From: Candidatus Gastranaerophilales bacterium
Lineage (GTDB): Bacteria > Cyanobacteriota > Vampirovibrionia > Gastranaerophilales > Gastranaerophilaceae
NCBI GenBank assembly: GCA_944325785.1
Contig: CALVBN010000004.1
Coordinates: 62,001-126,000 of the forward strand
Length of the DNA: 64,000 nt
Direction of reading: 5' to 3'
Shown: piece after piece, positions 40,513 to 48,924 of the stretch
Numbering within the stretch: the stretch's first letter is position 1
How the letters are laid out: every line of letters begins with the position of its first letter
Translations under genes and position numbers: made by a program
Notes under the pieces: model-generated
Seen by the model: the letters and a program-made list of their open reading frames with translations, nothing else
Database searches by the model: none
What the model was told of the DNA's origin: nothing

Positions 40513-41139
40513 ATGGAATTTATTAATCTTATTTTATCACATCTGGTGAGTTTTATAGAACATGTTATTACATATATGGGTCCGTTTGGCATAAGTCTGC
40601 TTATGGCAATAGAATCCTGCAATATACCGCTTCCGAGCGAAGCAATACTTCCGTTTGCAGGATATATCGTAAGCAAGGGGGAAATGAATTTTCATGTTGC
40701 AGCCTGGGCTGGAGCTTTCGGCTGTGTTTTAGGCTCCATCCCTTCTTATTATCTCGGATATTTTGGCGGGAGAAAATTTATTGAGAAATACGGAAAATAT
40801 TTTCTAATTTCTCACAAAGATCTTGATGATGCAGACAGATGGGTCGAAAAATACGGAGATTGGGCGTTTTTTATATGCAGAATGCTTCCTGTTATAAGAA
40901 CTTTTATTTCTCTTCCTGCAGGAATTTTAAAAGCCAGAAAAAGAATATTTTTCACACTGACATTTTTAGGTTCGCTCGTGTGGAGCTATGTACTTGTATA
41001 TGTCGGTGTAAAATTCGGACAAAATATGGAAATGTTTAAGCACCTATGGCACAAGTTTGACATTTTGATAGTAGTTATTTTCGGTATTTTGGGCGTGCTT
41101 TATATCTATAAACATTTTAAGCATTTGAAAGAGTCCTAA
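40513..41139 (+). CDS. DedA family membrane protein
   Basis: A 208-residue DedA/VTT-domain protein with about five hydrophobic helices. Family marks: Glu-Ser-Cys-Asn-Ile-Pro-Leu-Pro-Ser-Glu near residues 36-45 and Arg-Met-Leu-Pro-Val-Ile-Arg-Thr-Phe near 127. DedA proteins are implicated in lipid (undecaprenyl phosphate and others) flipping and proton-motive-force homeostasis. AAGGGAG precedes the ATG; it stands alone. A short GAGGC/GCCTC hairpin (41182-41195) lies between it and ispH. Confidence 0.88.
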   Translation: MEFINLILSHLVSFIEHVITYMGPFGISLLMAIESCNIPLPSEAILPFAGYIVSKGEMNFHVAAWAGAFGCVLGSIPSYYLGYFGGRKFIEKYGKYFLISHKDLDDADRWVEKYGDWAFFICRMLPVIRTFISLPAGILKARKRIFFTLTFLGSLVWSYVLVYVGVKFGQNMEMFKHLWHKFDILIVVIFGILGVLYIYKHFKHLKES

Positions 41140-41224
41140 AAACTTGCAAATAATTTCTGTTTAGGATTTAATATTAATACTGAGGCTGATGCCTCTAGTC
41201 TCTTAGAAAGCGAATTACAAATTT

Positions 41225-42094
41225 TTGAGTAATCCAGATATTAAACTAGCCAAATTTGCAGGGTTTTGCTACGGTGTTAAGCGAGCCGTTGAAACTGCAA
41301 AAAAATTAAAAGAAGAAAACCCTAATAAAAACATCTATATCCTCGGTGAATTAATACACAATACAGATGTCATTAATGAACTTGAAAATCTCGGGATAAA
41401 AACTATTTATGAGATTCCCGCAAAGGGTGAAGGCATTTGCATTATAAGAAGCCACGGAGAAGCGCCGGAGGTATTTGAAAAAATTAAAAACGCCGGCTTT
41501 GAAGTTGTAGACTTAACCTGTCCGGACGTTAAAAAGGTTCAGCAAAGAGCGGTTGAGCTTGCTAAAAATGATTATTTTGTAGTTATTGTAGGAAAGCCCA
41601 ACCATCCGGAAGTTATTGCAATAAAGGCGAATGCAGAATTATATTCGGACAAAGTCGTTGTGGCAACAACAATAGAAGAACTTGCGCCGTACGAGGCACA
41701 AATTAAAACTCATAAAAAAGTTGGCGTCGTAGTTCAGACAACACAAATGGTTTCATCATTAAATCTTATTGTAAACTATCTGAATACAATCGCCAAAGAA
41801 GTTTTGATTTACAACACCATTTGCCAGTCAACAGCAATGAGGCAGAAAGAAGCAAAAGAACTTGCCAAAGAAAGCGACTTAATGATAGTTGTGGGCTCTA
41901 AAAAAAGTGCTAATACAACACATCTTGCAGAGATTTTAAAAGATTTTACTAAAACCATTCATATAGAAAATGATATTGAGTTAAACAAAGAATTATTAAA
42001 CAATGCCCGCACAATAGGTATTACAGCGGGAGCTTCGACTCCGGAGCAAATAATAAATAAAGTCATATCAAAAATAAAGGAGGATATGGCATAA
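41225..42094 (+). CDS. ispH: 4-hydroxy-3-methylbut-2-enyl diphosphate reductase
   Basis: A 289-residue IspH, last enzyme of the MEP isoprenoid pathway, giving IPP and DMAPP. The three cluster cysteines are visible: Gly-Phe-Cys-Tyr-Gly-Val-Lys, Leu-Thr-Cys-Pro-Asp-Val and Asn-Thr-Ile-Cys-Gln-Ser-Thr; substrate histidines are in Leu-Ile-His-Asn and Pro-Asn-His-Pro-Glu. It starts with TTG and the ribosome site is poor. It is directly followed by the S1 gene; in some Clostridia the two are fused into one protein, so the order is meaningful even though they are separate here. Confidence 0.95.
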   Translation: MSNPDIKLAKFAGFCYGVKRAVETAKKLKEENPNKNIYILGELIHNTDVINELENLGIKTIYEIPAKGEGICIIRSHGEAPEVFEKIKNAGFEVVDLTCPDVKKVQQRAVELAKNDYFVVIVGKPNHPEVIAIKANAELYSDKVVVATTIEELAPYEAQIKTHKKVGVVVQTTQMVSSLNLIVNYLNTIAKEVLIYNTICQSTAMRQKEAKELAKESDLMIVVGSKKSANTTHLAEILKDFTKTIHIENDIELNKELLNNARTIGITAGASTPEQIINKVISKIKEDMA

Positions 42095-42134
42095 AAAATT
42101 TTGACAGTGGCTTAATCCAAACAAACAAAATTGA

Positions 42135-42290
42135 ATTACAAAATACGGTGGAAAAATAATCTAAAAAGAAAAGGAGAAAAGCATAACAAGGGTTTAGTAT
42201 TTTGCCGGTAGTTATAAATCAAATGAGTAGGAATAAATTACAAAATACGGTGGAATTATAAAATAATCTAAAAAGAAAAGGAGAAAAAAA
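42135..42290 (+). promoter_or_regulatory. Duplicated leader with two ribosome-binding sites before rpsA
   Basis: A segment TTACAAAATACGGTGGA ... AATAATCTAAAAAG-AAAAGGAGAAAA occurs twice, about 42136-42180 and 42238-42287. Only the second copy leads to an ATG; the first has an equally strong AAAAGGAG followed by GCATAAC, with no proper gene behind it. Confidence 0.7.
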
Positions 42291-42291
42291 A

Positions 42292-43344
42292 ATGACAACA
42301 ACTGACGTTCGTGATGAATTTGAAATGCTGTTAGAAGAAAGCTTTGCTAAATCTAACACAGTTGCTGATATCGTTGAAGGTACAGTAATCAAAAAAGAAT
42401 CAGAAGGCTATCTTGTAAGTGTAAAGGGTGCAAAAATGGAAGCATTCTTATCTAACAAAGAACTTTCAAGCGATTCAGAAGAATTAGAAGTAGGCGATAC
42501 AAGAGAATTCTATGTATTAAAAGAAGAAAACAATGACGATCCTATGCAGTTATCACTTAAGAGAATTGCATACGCTCAAGCTTGGGCTCAGCTTAATGAT
42601 GCAAAAATCCAGGGCGACACTATTCTTGCTAAAGTTGTATCAACAGTTAAGGGCGGTGTACTTGTTGACGTTGCGGATTTAAAAGGTTTCATTCCTTCTT
42701 CTCAATTAAGAACAGGAACACCTTTTGACGGACTTATTGACCAGAAGATTGAAGTTAAGGTTCTTGAAGCTGATCCGAAGAAAAACAAACTTATCCTTTC
42801 TCAAAGACAGGCTGTTGCAGAGCAGAGAGATCAAGTTGTTGACAACGTACTTTCTTCACTTGCAGAAGACCAGATTGTATCCGGTAACGTTGTAAGAATT
42901 ACTGATTTTGGTGCTTTCGTTGATATCAACGGTATTGACGGACTTCTTCCGATTTCAGAAATTTCTTGGCAGAGAATAAAACACCCGTCTGATGTTTTAA
43001 CTCTCGGCGATACAATTGAAGTTAAGATTATCAAGATTGACCACGAATTAAAGAGAATTTCATTATCTTTAAAGAGAATGGGCGAAAATCCATGGCAGCA
43101 GATTGAAGGACAATTTGAAGAAGGACAGGTTGTAAAAGGTACAGTAAATAAAGTAACAACATTTGGTGCATTCATAAATATATTCCCTGGTGTTGAAGCG
43201 CTTCTTCCTGTATCAGAAATGTCTGACGAAAATGTTAATCCGTTCAACATGTTCAAAGTTGGTTCTGAAGTGGATGTATTAATCAAGAAATTCACTCCGA
43301 AAGAACACAGAATAGCTTTGTCAGTAAAAGATATTCAAAAGTAA
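42292..43344 (+). CDS. rpsA: Ribosomal protein S1 (four S1 domains)
   Basis: A 350-residue protein with four OB-fold S1 repeats at about residues 22-90, 105-172, 190-260 and 277-347; the last two are clearest (Asp-Phe-Gly-Ala-Phe-Val-Asp and Thr-Phe-Gly-Ala-Phe-Ile-Asn). Four domains, instead of six in E. coli, is common in Gram-positives and some other phyla. It helps mRNA binding on the 30S subunit. Codon use is that of a highly expressed gene and the leader is duplicated. Confidence 0.92.
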   Translation: MTTTDVRDEFEMLLEESFAKSNTVADIVEGTVIKKESEGYLVSVKGAKMEAFLSNKELSSDSEELEVGDTREFYVLKEENNDDPMQLSLKRIAYAQAWAQLNDAKIQGDTILAKVVSTVKGGVLVDVADLKGFIPSSQLRTGTPFDGLIDQKIEVKVLEADPKKNKLILSQRQAVAEQRDQVVDNVLSSLAEDQIVSGNVVRITDFGAFVDINGIDGLLPISEISWQRIKHPSDVLTLGDTIEVKIIKIDHELKRISLSLKRMGENPWQQIEGQFEEGQVVKGTVNKVTTFGAFINIFPGVEALLPVSEMSDENVNPFNMFKVGSEVDVLIKKFTPKEHRIALSVKDIQK

Positions 43345-43360
43345 TTTAAATAAAAAAAAT

Positions 43361-43402
43361 AAAAAACACTCATAGATGCAATGTAATCTATGGGTGTTTT
43401 TT
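43361..43402 (+). terminator. Terminator of rpsA
   Basis: AAAAAACACTCATAGAT (43361-43377) pairs with ATCTATGGGTGTTTTTT (43386-43402), one G-T pair, ending in a T-run. Confidence 0.9.
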
Positions 43403-43483
43403 TATTATATTTAATGTGTTAAATATTAAGCTAAACTTGCAGCACAAGACAAAATATAGTATCATAAACTAGTACATATGTAA

Positions 43484-43921
43484 TTGCGTTACATAAAATC
43501 TGCACCAGAATATTATGACGGAACTTCTGCTGAAAGACTTTGCGCACGCTTCAACACTATGCTGTACTTTAGTGATAACATCGACATACTTTTTCAGTAT
43601 ATGTTTGGCGGTGACAATAATTATATTTCATATGATAAAAAGGGGTCGTATAAAGGTTTATATACAGCATTTTTAATTGACATAAATGGAACTAAAAGTA
43701 AACCAAATGTTTTAGGTAAAGATTTCTTTATATTTTTGAGGGATAAAAGTGGACAAATTCTTGTACCAGGAAGTTCACAGTATGCTTGGTTGATGAATGA
43801 TGATGAAAGTAAGTATAGCAGTACCTCTAGTGAGTATACTTGTAATGAAACAAATGTCGGCTCGGGAGTCGGCTGTGCAGGTTCTATATTTGAAAACAAT
43901 CTAAAAGTTATTTATCAATAA
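43484..43921 (+). pseudogene. C-terminal remnant of a pilin-like protein
   Basis: An open frame of 145 residues beginning at a TTG directly after an in-frame stop. It has Leu-Ile-Asp-Ile-Asn-Gly...Pro-Asn-Val-Leu-Gly-Lys-Asp-Phe-Phe-Ile-Phe, the pattern of the globular half of type IV pilin-like proteins, plus three Cys near the end. The prepilin peptidase site and hydrophobic N-terminal helix are missing and no ribosome site precedes the TTG, so this is probably a truncated gene. A short free-standing protein cannot be excluded. Confidence 0.55.
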
Positions 43922-43941
43922 ACTCATGCTATAATTACTCT

Positions 43942-44151
43942 ATGCAGGAAATAGCTGTAGGAAAAATATACAGGCATTACAAGGGCAATGTTTATCAAAT
44001 CATTGCCCTTGCTAAGCATTCCGAAACCGGAGAGGATATGATTGTCTACAAAAACACAGACAAAGGCGATATCTGGGTTCGTCCTAAATCCATGTGGAAT
44101 GAAATTGTAAATGTTAACGGCAAAGAGGTTTTGAGGTTCAGCTTGATATGA
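43942..44151 (+). CDS. DUF1653 domain protein
   Basis: A 69-residue protein matching DUF1653: Gly-Lys-Ile-Tyr-Arg-His-Tyr-Lys-Gly-Asn at the start, His-Ser-Glu-Thr in the middle, and Trp-Val-Arg-Pro near residue 46. Function is unknown. There is no Shine-Dalgarno; an extended -10 TGC-TATAAT ends exactly 6 bases before the ATG, suggesting a leaderless message. It overlaps the next small gene by ATGA. Confidence 0.85.
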   Translation: MQEIAVGKIYRHYKGNVYQIIALAKHSETGEDMIVYKNTDKGDIWVRPKSMWNEIVNVNGKEVLRFSLI

Positions 44152-44300
44152 TGACAAAAGAAGTTAGAGAATGGATGCAGAAAGTCGAACGCGGGCAGTA
44201 TTCCAACGAGGATGCAACGCAGGAATTCATGCGTTTTGCGTCTTTTCTTACCAGAGAAGAGATGAAGATGATTAAAGACAGGCTGAAGAATTTATTTTAA
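44148..44300 (+). CDS. Small charged helical protein coupled to DUF1653 gene
   Basis: A 50-residue frame, ATG 44148 to TAA 44300, sharing ATGA with the preceding stop. It is rich in Glu, Lys and Arg with Met and Phe at helix-like spacing (Thr-Arg-Glu-Glu-Met-Lys-Met-Ile-Lys-Asp-Arg-Leu) and has no Cys. The coupled start and sensible codon use argue that it is real. No family recognised. Its end overlaps the convergent ClC gene by 9 bases. Confidence 0.6.
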   Translation: MMTKEVREWMQKVERGQYSNEDATQEFMRFASFLTREEMKMIKDRLKNLF

Positions 44301-45914
44301 AATATCTTTTCTGGTAATAATTCCGAGGACTTCTTTATTCTCATTAACAACAACTGCCCATTCGGTTGAGTTTTCGTGCAGTCTGTAATACGCAGTATAA
44401 AGATCCTCATCCGGCTTTACCATAACCGGATTTGTATCTATGATTCTTTCCGCGTTAATCGTTTCCATATCAGAATCTACAAGCACGTCTTCAATATCCG
44501 ATTTTGTAATTATTCCTTCTAATCTTCCTTTTTTATCAACAACCGGATACGCATTGTGTTTTTCTCTATTCATAACATCAAGGATTTCGTGTATAGAAAC
44601 ATCATCCTTAAATTTCTTCACACCTGATGTCATCAAATCCTTTACCAAAACGCGGTCTGATATATTAACATTTGAATTTTTATACTGATTAACAACAAGC
44701 TTAGCGTAAATAGGCTTGTGGTTGAGCTTTTCGGCAGTTAAATCCGCAATTGCGGAAACAAGCATCAGCGGAAGAATACATTCATATCCGCCTGTCATTT
44801 CAAACACCATTACAACTGCCGTAATCGGAGTCCTTGCAACAGAAGACAGGAACCCTGCCATCCCGAGAGAAGCTGCAGCCATCAAATTTAATTCAAACCC
44901 CAATGTGTTAAAAACAAATCCGGAAATATAGCCGAGAAACGAACCGAGCATAAGCATCGGGAGGAATATCCCGCCTGCAGCGCCGGAGCCAAAACATATC
45001 GGAGTAATAATAAACTTGAGGAGAAATATGAGAACAGCAGCCAGAATAACGAATTTACCCGCAAGGAGCATCTGAACAGCTCCGTTGCCGGAGGACAAAA
45101 TATAAGGCACAAAAAGTCCGGCGCATCCGGTAATAAATCCCGCAAGCGCAGGTTTAATATAGTTTGGAATCTTAATTTTTGCATATAAATCATTAGAAAT
45201 AAAGATTAACTTTGCAAACAATACCCCAAGAATTCCGCATAAAATCCCCAAAATTATACATCCGAGAATAACTGACGGGCTTGTGTCAATTGATTGCAGA
45301 GAAATATTAAAAGCAGGATTTTCGCCTAAAAAATGCCTTGCAACGGTCGATGCCGTTACAGTAGCCACAAGAACAGGAAAAAGCATTGCCGGAGTAAATT
45401 TGTGTATTAATTCTTCCAGAACAAAAAGAGTTCCCGCAATCGGCGCATTAAATGTAGCTCCGATTGCTGCGCCTGCGCCTGATGCTATAAGCTTGTCCCT
45501 GTTGTTCCCGTTTAGGCGGAATAATTTCCCGACAAGAGAACCGGCACCCGCCCCCAGCTGAACGCTCGGACCTTCTCTGCCCAGCGAAAGCCCCGTGCCG
45601 ATACCGATAACCCCCGCAAAGAATTTAACAAATATTGTTCTTATTCTTATTAATTTACCGCTTTTCAAGAGTGACATTTTAACATAAGGGATTCCGCTTC
45701 CTGCGGTTTCCGGCGCAAGCTTGCAGACTAACAAGCCGGATATCAGTCCGCCCAGAGTTGTTACAAGCAGAAATATTAACGGAAATGAGTAAAAATGTTC
45801 CATTACATAATGAAATATCTTATCAATTCCAAGCCTAAACAGTACTACAAGTACACCCGTTATTAACCCGACAAGAACCGCCTGCCAGAATAATTTTGTA
45901 AAACCTTTATTCAT
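44292..45914 (-). CDS. ClC-type chloride channel/transporter with CBS domains
   Basis: About 540 residues: a ClC membrane domain with the selectivity-filter segments Gly-Ser-Gly-Ile-Pro near residue 72 and Gly-Arg-Glu-Gly-Pro-Ser near 116, Gly-Ser-Gly-Ala-Ala-Gly-Gly-Ile-Phe-Leu-Pro near 310, then two CBS domains from about residue 420 that usually sense nucleotides. It moves chloride (or fluoride/nitrate) with or without proton exchange. I place the start at ATG 45914: a minus-strand TTTACA, 18 bp, TATAAT and 6 bases lead into it, whereas the longer frame to 45977 begins upstream of this promoter. Confidence 0.88.
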   Translation of the reverse strand: MNKGFTKLFWQAVLVGLITGVLVVLFRLGIDKIFHYVMEHFYSFPLIFLLVTTLGGLISGLLVCKLAPETAGSGIPYVKMSLLKSGKLIRIRTIFVKFFAGVIGIGTGLSLGREGPSVQLGAGAGSLVGKLFRLNGNNRDKLIASGAGAAIGATFNAPIAGTLFVLEELIHKFTPAMLFPVLVATVTASTVARHFLGENPAFNISLQSIDTSPSVILGCIILGILCGILGVLFAKLIFISNDLYAKIKIPNYIKPALAGFITGCAGLFVPYILSSGNGAVQMLLAGKFVILAAVLIFLLKFIITPICFGSGAAGGIFLPMLMLGSFLGYISGFVFNTLGFELNLMAAASLGMAGFLSSVARTPITAVVMVFEMTGGYECILPLMLVSAIADLTAEKLNHKPIYAKLVVNQYKNSNVNISDRVLVKDLMTSGVKKFKDDVSIHEILDVMNREKHNAYPVVDKKGRLEGIITKSDIEDVLVDSDMETINAERIIDTNPVMVKPDEDLYTAYYRLHENSTEWAVVVNENKEVLGIITRKDILK

Positions 45915-46064
45915 AAAAGTATTATACCGAGTTTGCAAGAAAAATGTAAATTTTTCCGCATTTTTCTTTCGTAACATATCTTAATAAAAGAACTTTTTTT
46001 AGCAATTTTTTTTATAAAATATACTTTATATTCATGTAGCAGGTTTCAGAAAGGTAATATAATA

Positions 46065-47549
46065 GTGTCATTTGGTTATTATACATATAATAATGTCAAC
46101 AGACCATATGTAGGCTTTAGAAGCGCCCCCGCGCAGGAACAGACTGCCAAAAACAATACGGCGGGCGGTCTTCCTATTATCACCAAACCTATTGAAACCG
46201 TTGAAAATGCAATTAATAATACGGTAGATACATTTGTAAAAACATCCGAGGAAGAAGAAAAGAAAACTTCACACAAAACCGCGATTGCAGTAGGAAGTTC
46301 AGTACTTGTATTATCCGGACTGGTTGCGCTTCTTAACCCGAAATTCTCCGGCAAAATGATTAACAAATTAAAAATGATGTCGCATAAAGCCGGAACAAAA
46401 GCACAAAAAGGCGGTACAAAAGGCAAGTTCTACGAAACTATGTCTAAATTCTGGAAAGGCGTCGGAGATATTTTCCAATTCACAAATACACTGAACGCCG
46501 GAAAAGATATGGGATTTAAATGGCTCTGCACCGAAAAGAAAACTTTCGGAAGCGTCAAAAATAAAACCGCACGTAATGTTTTAACAAAATGCGATACAGG
46601 ATTCAGAAGCGTAATGTCAAGGGTGCATAACTCTATAACAGGCTGGTTTGACGGAATAAGCAAACGCACCGTGCAGGGAAATTATAAAAAGGCTTACGGC
46701 AAACTGGATGCTTTTGAAGAGCTGGCAAAATATTATAAAGAAAAACTTCCCGCAGATAAACAAAAAATCCTTGAAGCAAAACTCAAAGAGATTAAAACTT
46801 CAAGAGAATATTTCTCTAACTCTCAAGTTATGGACAGATTAAAGACTCAAGAAAAACTCATGTCCAATCTTGAAACTGAGCTAAGACCCAGATACAGAGA
46901 TTATGCAACACGTTTAGTGCATGATAAAGGCAAAAGAAAAGAATTGATTAAAAATAACATGTCCTTCTGGGCAGAAGATACACTAATGCCTGCAAGAAAT
47001 AAACTTGAGCAGGAAGGACACGATATAGTTACTTCTCTTGTAGGAGATATTAACAGAGGTACAACTGGCAAGTATAATGAAGTTATTGCCCTGTTGACAC
47101 CGCATTTAAGCAAGGATGAAGCAATACTTCTCGGCAAAAGACTGAAACAAGCCGACAAGTCTTTGCACAAAGCTAATTTCAGTGAAACAGTAGAATATTT
47201 TGATAAAAAACGGGATTTAATGCTTGGCGGTGCGCCGACAGATATTCTGTCCGGACTTGCAATGGTCGGCTTAAGCGGTATTGCAGTAAGTACAGCCGAT
47301 ACAAAAGAAGACAGGATTTCTAAAGCTATTACAACGGCATTCCCTGCTATTGCAGGTATCGGAACTTCTATGGCATTAACTGCAATGCTTTTCTCCGGAG
47401 TAAAAAGTTTAATCTACGGCTCTGTTGCAGGCAGTTTGTTCTCATTAGCCGGAAGCGGTCTTAACAGGCTGATTTATCCTAAAAATACTTATACCCAGCA
47501 AAATATTGCGCAGACAGAAAATACAAAAAAGGAGGTTATAAATGCTTAA
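46065..47549 (+). CDS. Hypothetical membrane-anchored protein
   Basis: A 494-residue protein of unknown function starting with GTG after AGAAAGG. One hydrophobic segment lies near residues 83-100 (Thr-Ala-Ile-Ala-Val-Gly-Ser-Ser-Val-Leu-Val-Leu-Ser-Gly), the middle 300 residues are basic, helical and soluble-looking, and two or three weaker hydrophobic, Gly/Ala-rich segments lie after residue 385. The N-terminus (Tyr-Val-Gly-Phe-Arg-Ser) faintly resembles the Asn-Phe-x-Gly box of other hypothetical proteins here. It stands alone, convergent with the kinase gene and overlapping it by 4 bases. Confidence 0.6.
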   Translation: MSFGYYTYNNVNRPYVGFRSAPAQEQTAKNNTAGGLPIITKPIETVENAINNTVDTFVKTSEEEEKKTSHKTAIAVGSSVLVLSGLVALLNPKFSGKMINKLKMMSHKAGTKAQKGGTKGKFYETMSKFWKGVGDIFQFTNTLNAGKDMGFKWLCTEKKTFGSVKNKTARNVLTKCDTGFRSVMSRVHNSITGWFDGISKRTVQGNYKKAYGKLDAFEELAKYYKEKLPADKQKILEAKLKEIKTSREYFSNSQVMDRLKTQEKLMSNLETELRPRYRDYATRLVHDKGKRKELIKNNMSFWAEDTLMPARNKLEQEGHDIVTSLVGDINRGTTGKYNEVIALLTPHLSKDEAILLGKRLKQADKSLHKANFSETVEYFDKKRDLMLGGAPTDILSGLAMVGLSGIAVSTADTKEDRISKAITTAFPAIAGIGTSMALTAMLFSGVKSLIYGSVAGSLFSLAGSGLNRLIYPKNTYTQQNIAQTENTKKEVINA

Positions 47550-48061
47550 CGTAATTGTTCAACTATTTTTAACACGTTTTTTCTCAATGTTTCGTAATCC
47601 TTGTTATTGTCGAGCAGAAAGTCCCAGTCTTGAACATCGTCTAAATCAACTTCTGTAACATCCTCTTCTCCAACTAGTTTTCCGCCTCTTTTTTCGCGGA
47701 TATCTCTTGAGGCTTCAACCCTTATTGATATTGCCCCTGCTGATTTAAAAACTTCATATTCGTGTTTAATTCTGACATCTGTTACAACAATATTACCTTT
47801 CTGAGCAATAATTTTTTCCAGCCAGTAATCCGGACTCTGCAGGCGCCCCCAGTTTCCTAAATCAATAAGCCCCTGCCGGTAGAGTGATTTATTATTCTCG
47901 ATTTCCTGCACAGTAATACCCTTCTGTTTGGCGTATTCTATTTTAATAATATCGCCCATAGCACAGCGTTTAAAATCCGGCATTGCTTCCATAAGTATTT
48001 TGGCTGCCGTATCTTTGCCGGAGTACTGTTTTCCGGAAAAAATTATAATCTTATCTGCCAT
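47546..48061 (-). CDS. P-loop nucleotide/phosphomevalonate kinase-like protein
   Basis: A 171-residue kinase with the Walker A loop Ser-Gly-Lys-Gln-Tyr-Ser-Gly-Lys-Asp-Thr at residues 9-18 and Val-Thr-Asp-Val-Arg near residue 95. The Gly-Lys-x-x-Ser-Gly-Lys-Asp form is typical of the phosphomevalonate kinase/deoxynucleoside monophosphate kinase branch. With IspH in the genome a mevalonate role is unlikely, so nucleotide phosphorylation is the better guess. It is 2 bp downstream of yidD. Confidence 0.7.
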   Translation of the reverse strand: MADKIIIFSGKQYSGKDTAAKILMEAMPDFKRCAMGDIIKIEYAKQKGITVQEIENNKSLYRQGLIDLGNWGRLQSPDYWLEKIIAQKGNIVVTDVRIKHEYEVFKSAGAISIRVEASRDIREKRGGKLVGEEDVTEVDLDDVQDWDFLLDNNKDYETLRKNVLKIVEQLR

Positions 48062-48063
48062 AA

Positions 48064-48282
48064 TTATTTCTCCATCGGGACAGGGTCATATCCGCCCTCG
48101 TTGAGCGGGTGGCACCTGCATATTCTTTTTATTCCGAGCCATCCGCCTTTAATGACTCCGTACTTAATAACCGCCTGTTTTGTATACTCTGAGCATGTCG
48201 GATAAAACCTGCATCTTGGCGGTGTAAAAGCGGATATTTTCTGATAAATATTTATTAAACCCAGAATAATTTTTTTCAGCAT
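48064..48282 (-). CDS. yidD: Membrane protein insertion efficiency factor YidD
   Basis: A 72-residue protein with the whole YidD signature: Arg-Phe-Tyr-Pro-Thr-Cys-Ser-Glu-Tyr near residue 25, [13 protein letters not shown] and a final Gly-Gly-Tyr-Asp-Pro-Val-Pro. It assists YidC-dependent membrane insertion. Its usual neighbours rpmH, rnpA and yidC are absent here. TGC-TAACAT lies 6 bases before the ATG and no Shine-Dalgarno is visible. Confidence 0.92.
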   Translation of the reverse strand: MLKKIILGLINIYQKISAFTPPRCRFYPTCSEYTKQAVIKYGVIKGGWLGIKRICRCHPLNEGGYDPVPMEK

Positions 48283-48423
48283 AAAAGCATGTTAGCACAA
48301 AGAAATCAGAATTTGTCCGCGAAAAATTCCCGCTATTTTGTTTTATCAAGATTTTCAATAGCGTACTGCACACATTGAACAATAAACTCATTTCGGCTTA
48401 TATCTATACTTGCGTGACCAGGG

Positions 48424-48480
48424 GACTCGTGATTCGAGGTTATAAAATTTCTTTAATTGTGCCTCGTTTACTTGTATCGT
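48424..48480. mobile_element. MITE-like element, partial copy D
   Basis: GGACTCGTGATTCGAGG ... GCCTCGTTTACTTGTATC corresponds to one end and core of the family, with the other end missing. The stretch 48283-48423 is otherwise featureless. Confidence 0.5.
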
Positions 48481-48538
48481 GAAAAAATAAAGGGGTGTAG
48501 GGTGAAGCGAAAAAATTTACCCGATAACGCATTTCGCG

Positions 48539-48885
48539 CGCCGCGAGCGTGTTATGCGTAAGCATAACGATAGCGAGCGTAAGAGTGCAGGCTTGCCTGC
48601 TACAGCCATTCAGTCCCACACCTGTTAGGGTGTAGAAACAGTGCGTGTTTCTCTTTCTTTGCTAACGTTTCTTTCTCTTTTTATCGCAAAAAAGAGAAAG
48701 AAATGTTAAATATGATGGAGGGTGAAAGTCTGTATTAAATCCCTCTTTATGAGTGACCAGGTGACTCGTGATTCGTGATTTGTGGTTATAGAATTTCTCT
48801 AACTAAGCCTCGTTTACTTATATCATTTTAATATCTCGATTCACGGCTCACGAATCACTCTTCACGAACTCTTGACACCTCACCC
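48539..48885 (+). repeat. Long direct repeat R1 (contains MITE copy E)
   Basis: About 347 bp, nearly identical to 56868-57215 in the same orientation. It begins with CGCCGCGAGCGTGTTATGCG, includes a GTTATGC/GCATAAC hairpin, a TTTCTCTTTC-rich stretch with its complement, and from 48761 to about 48870 a copy of the GTGACTCGTGA element. No gene is visible. Confidence 0.85.
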
Positions 48886-48924
48886 TTCACCCACCGCAAA
48901 AATCAGATTTCCGCCCTCTAAGAT

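Noticed and set aside
43621-43899. 92-residue minus-strand frame
   Set aside because: Antisense to the pilin-like remnant, which has a recognisable protein pattern.
48164-48391. 75-residue minus-strand frame over yidD
   Set aside because: Out-of-frame shadow of yidD, which carries the full family signature.
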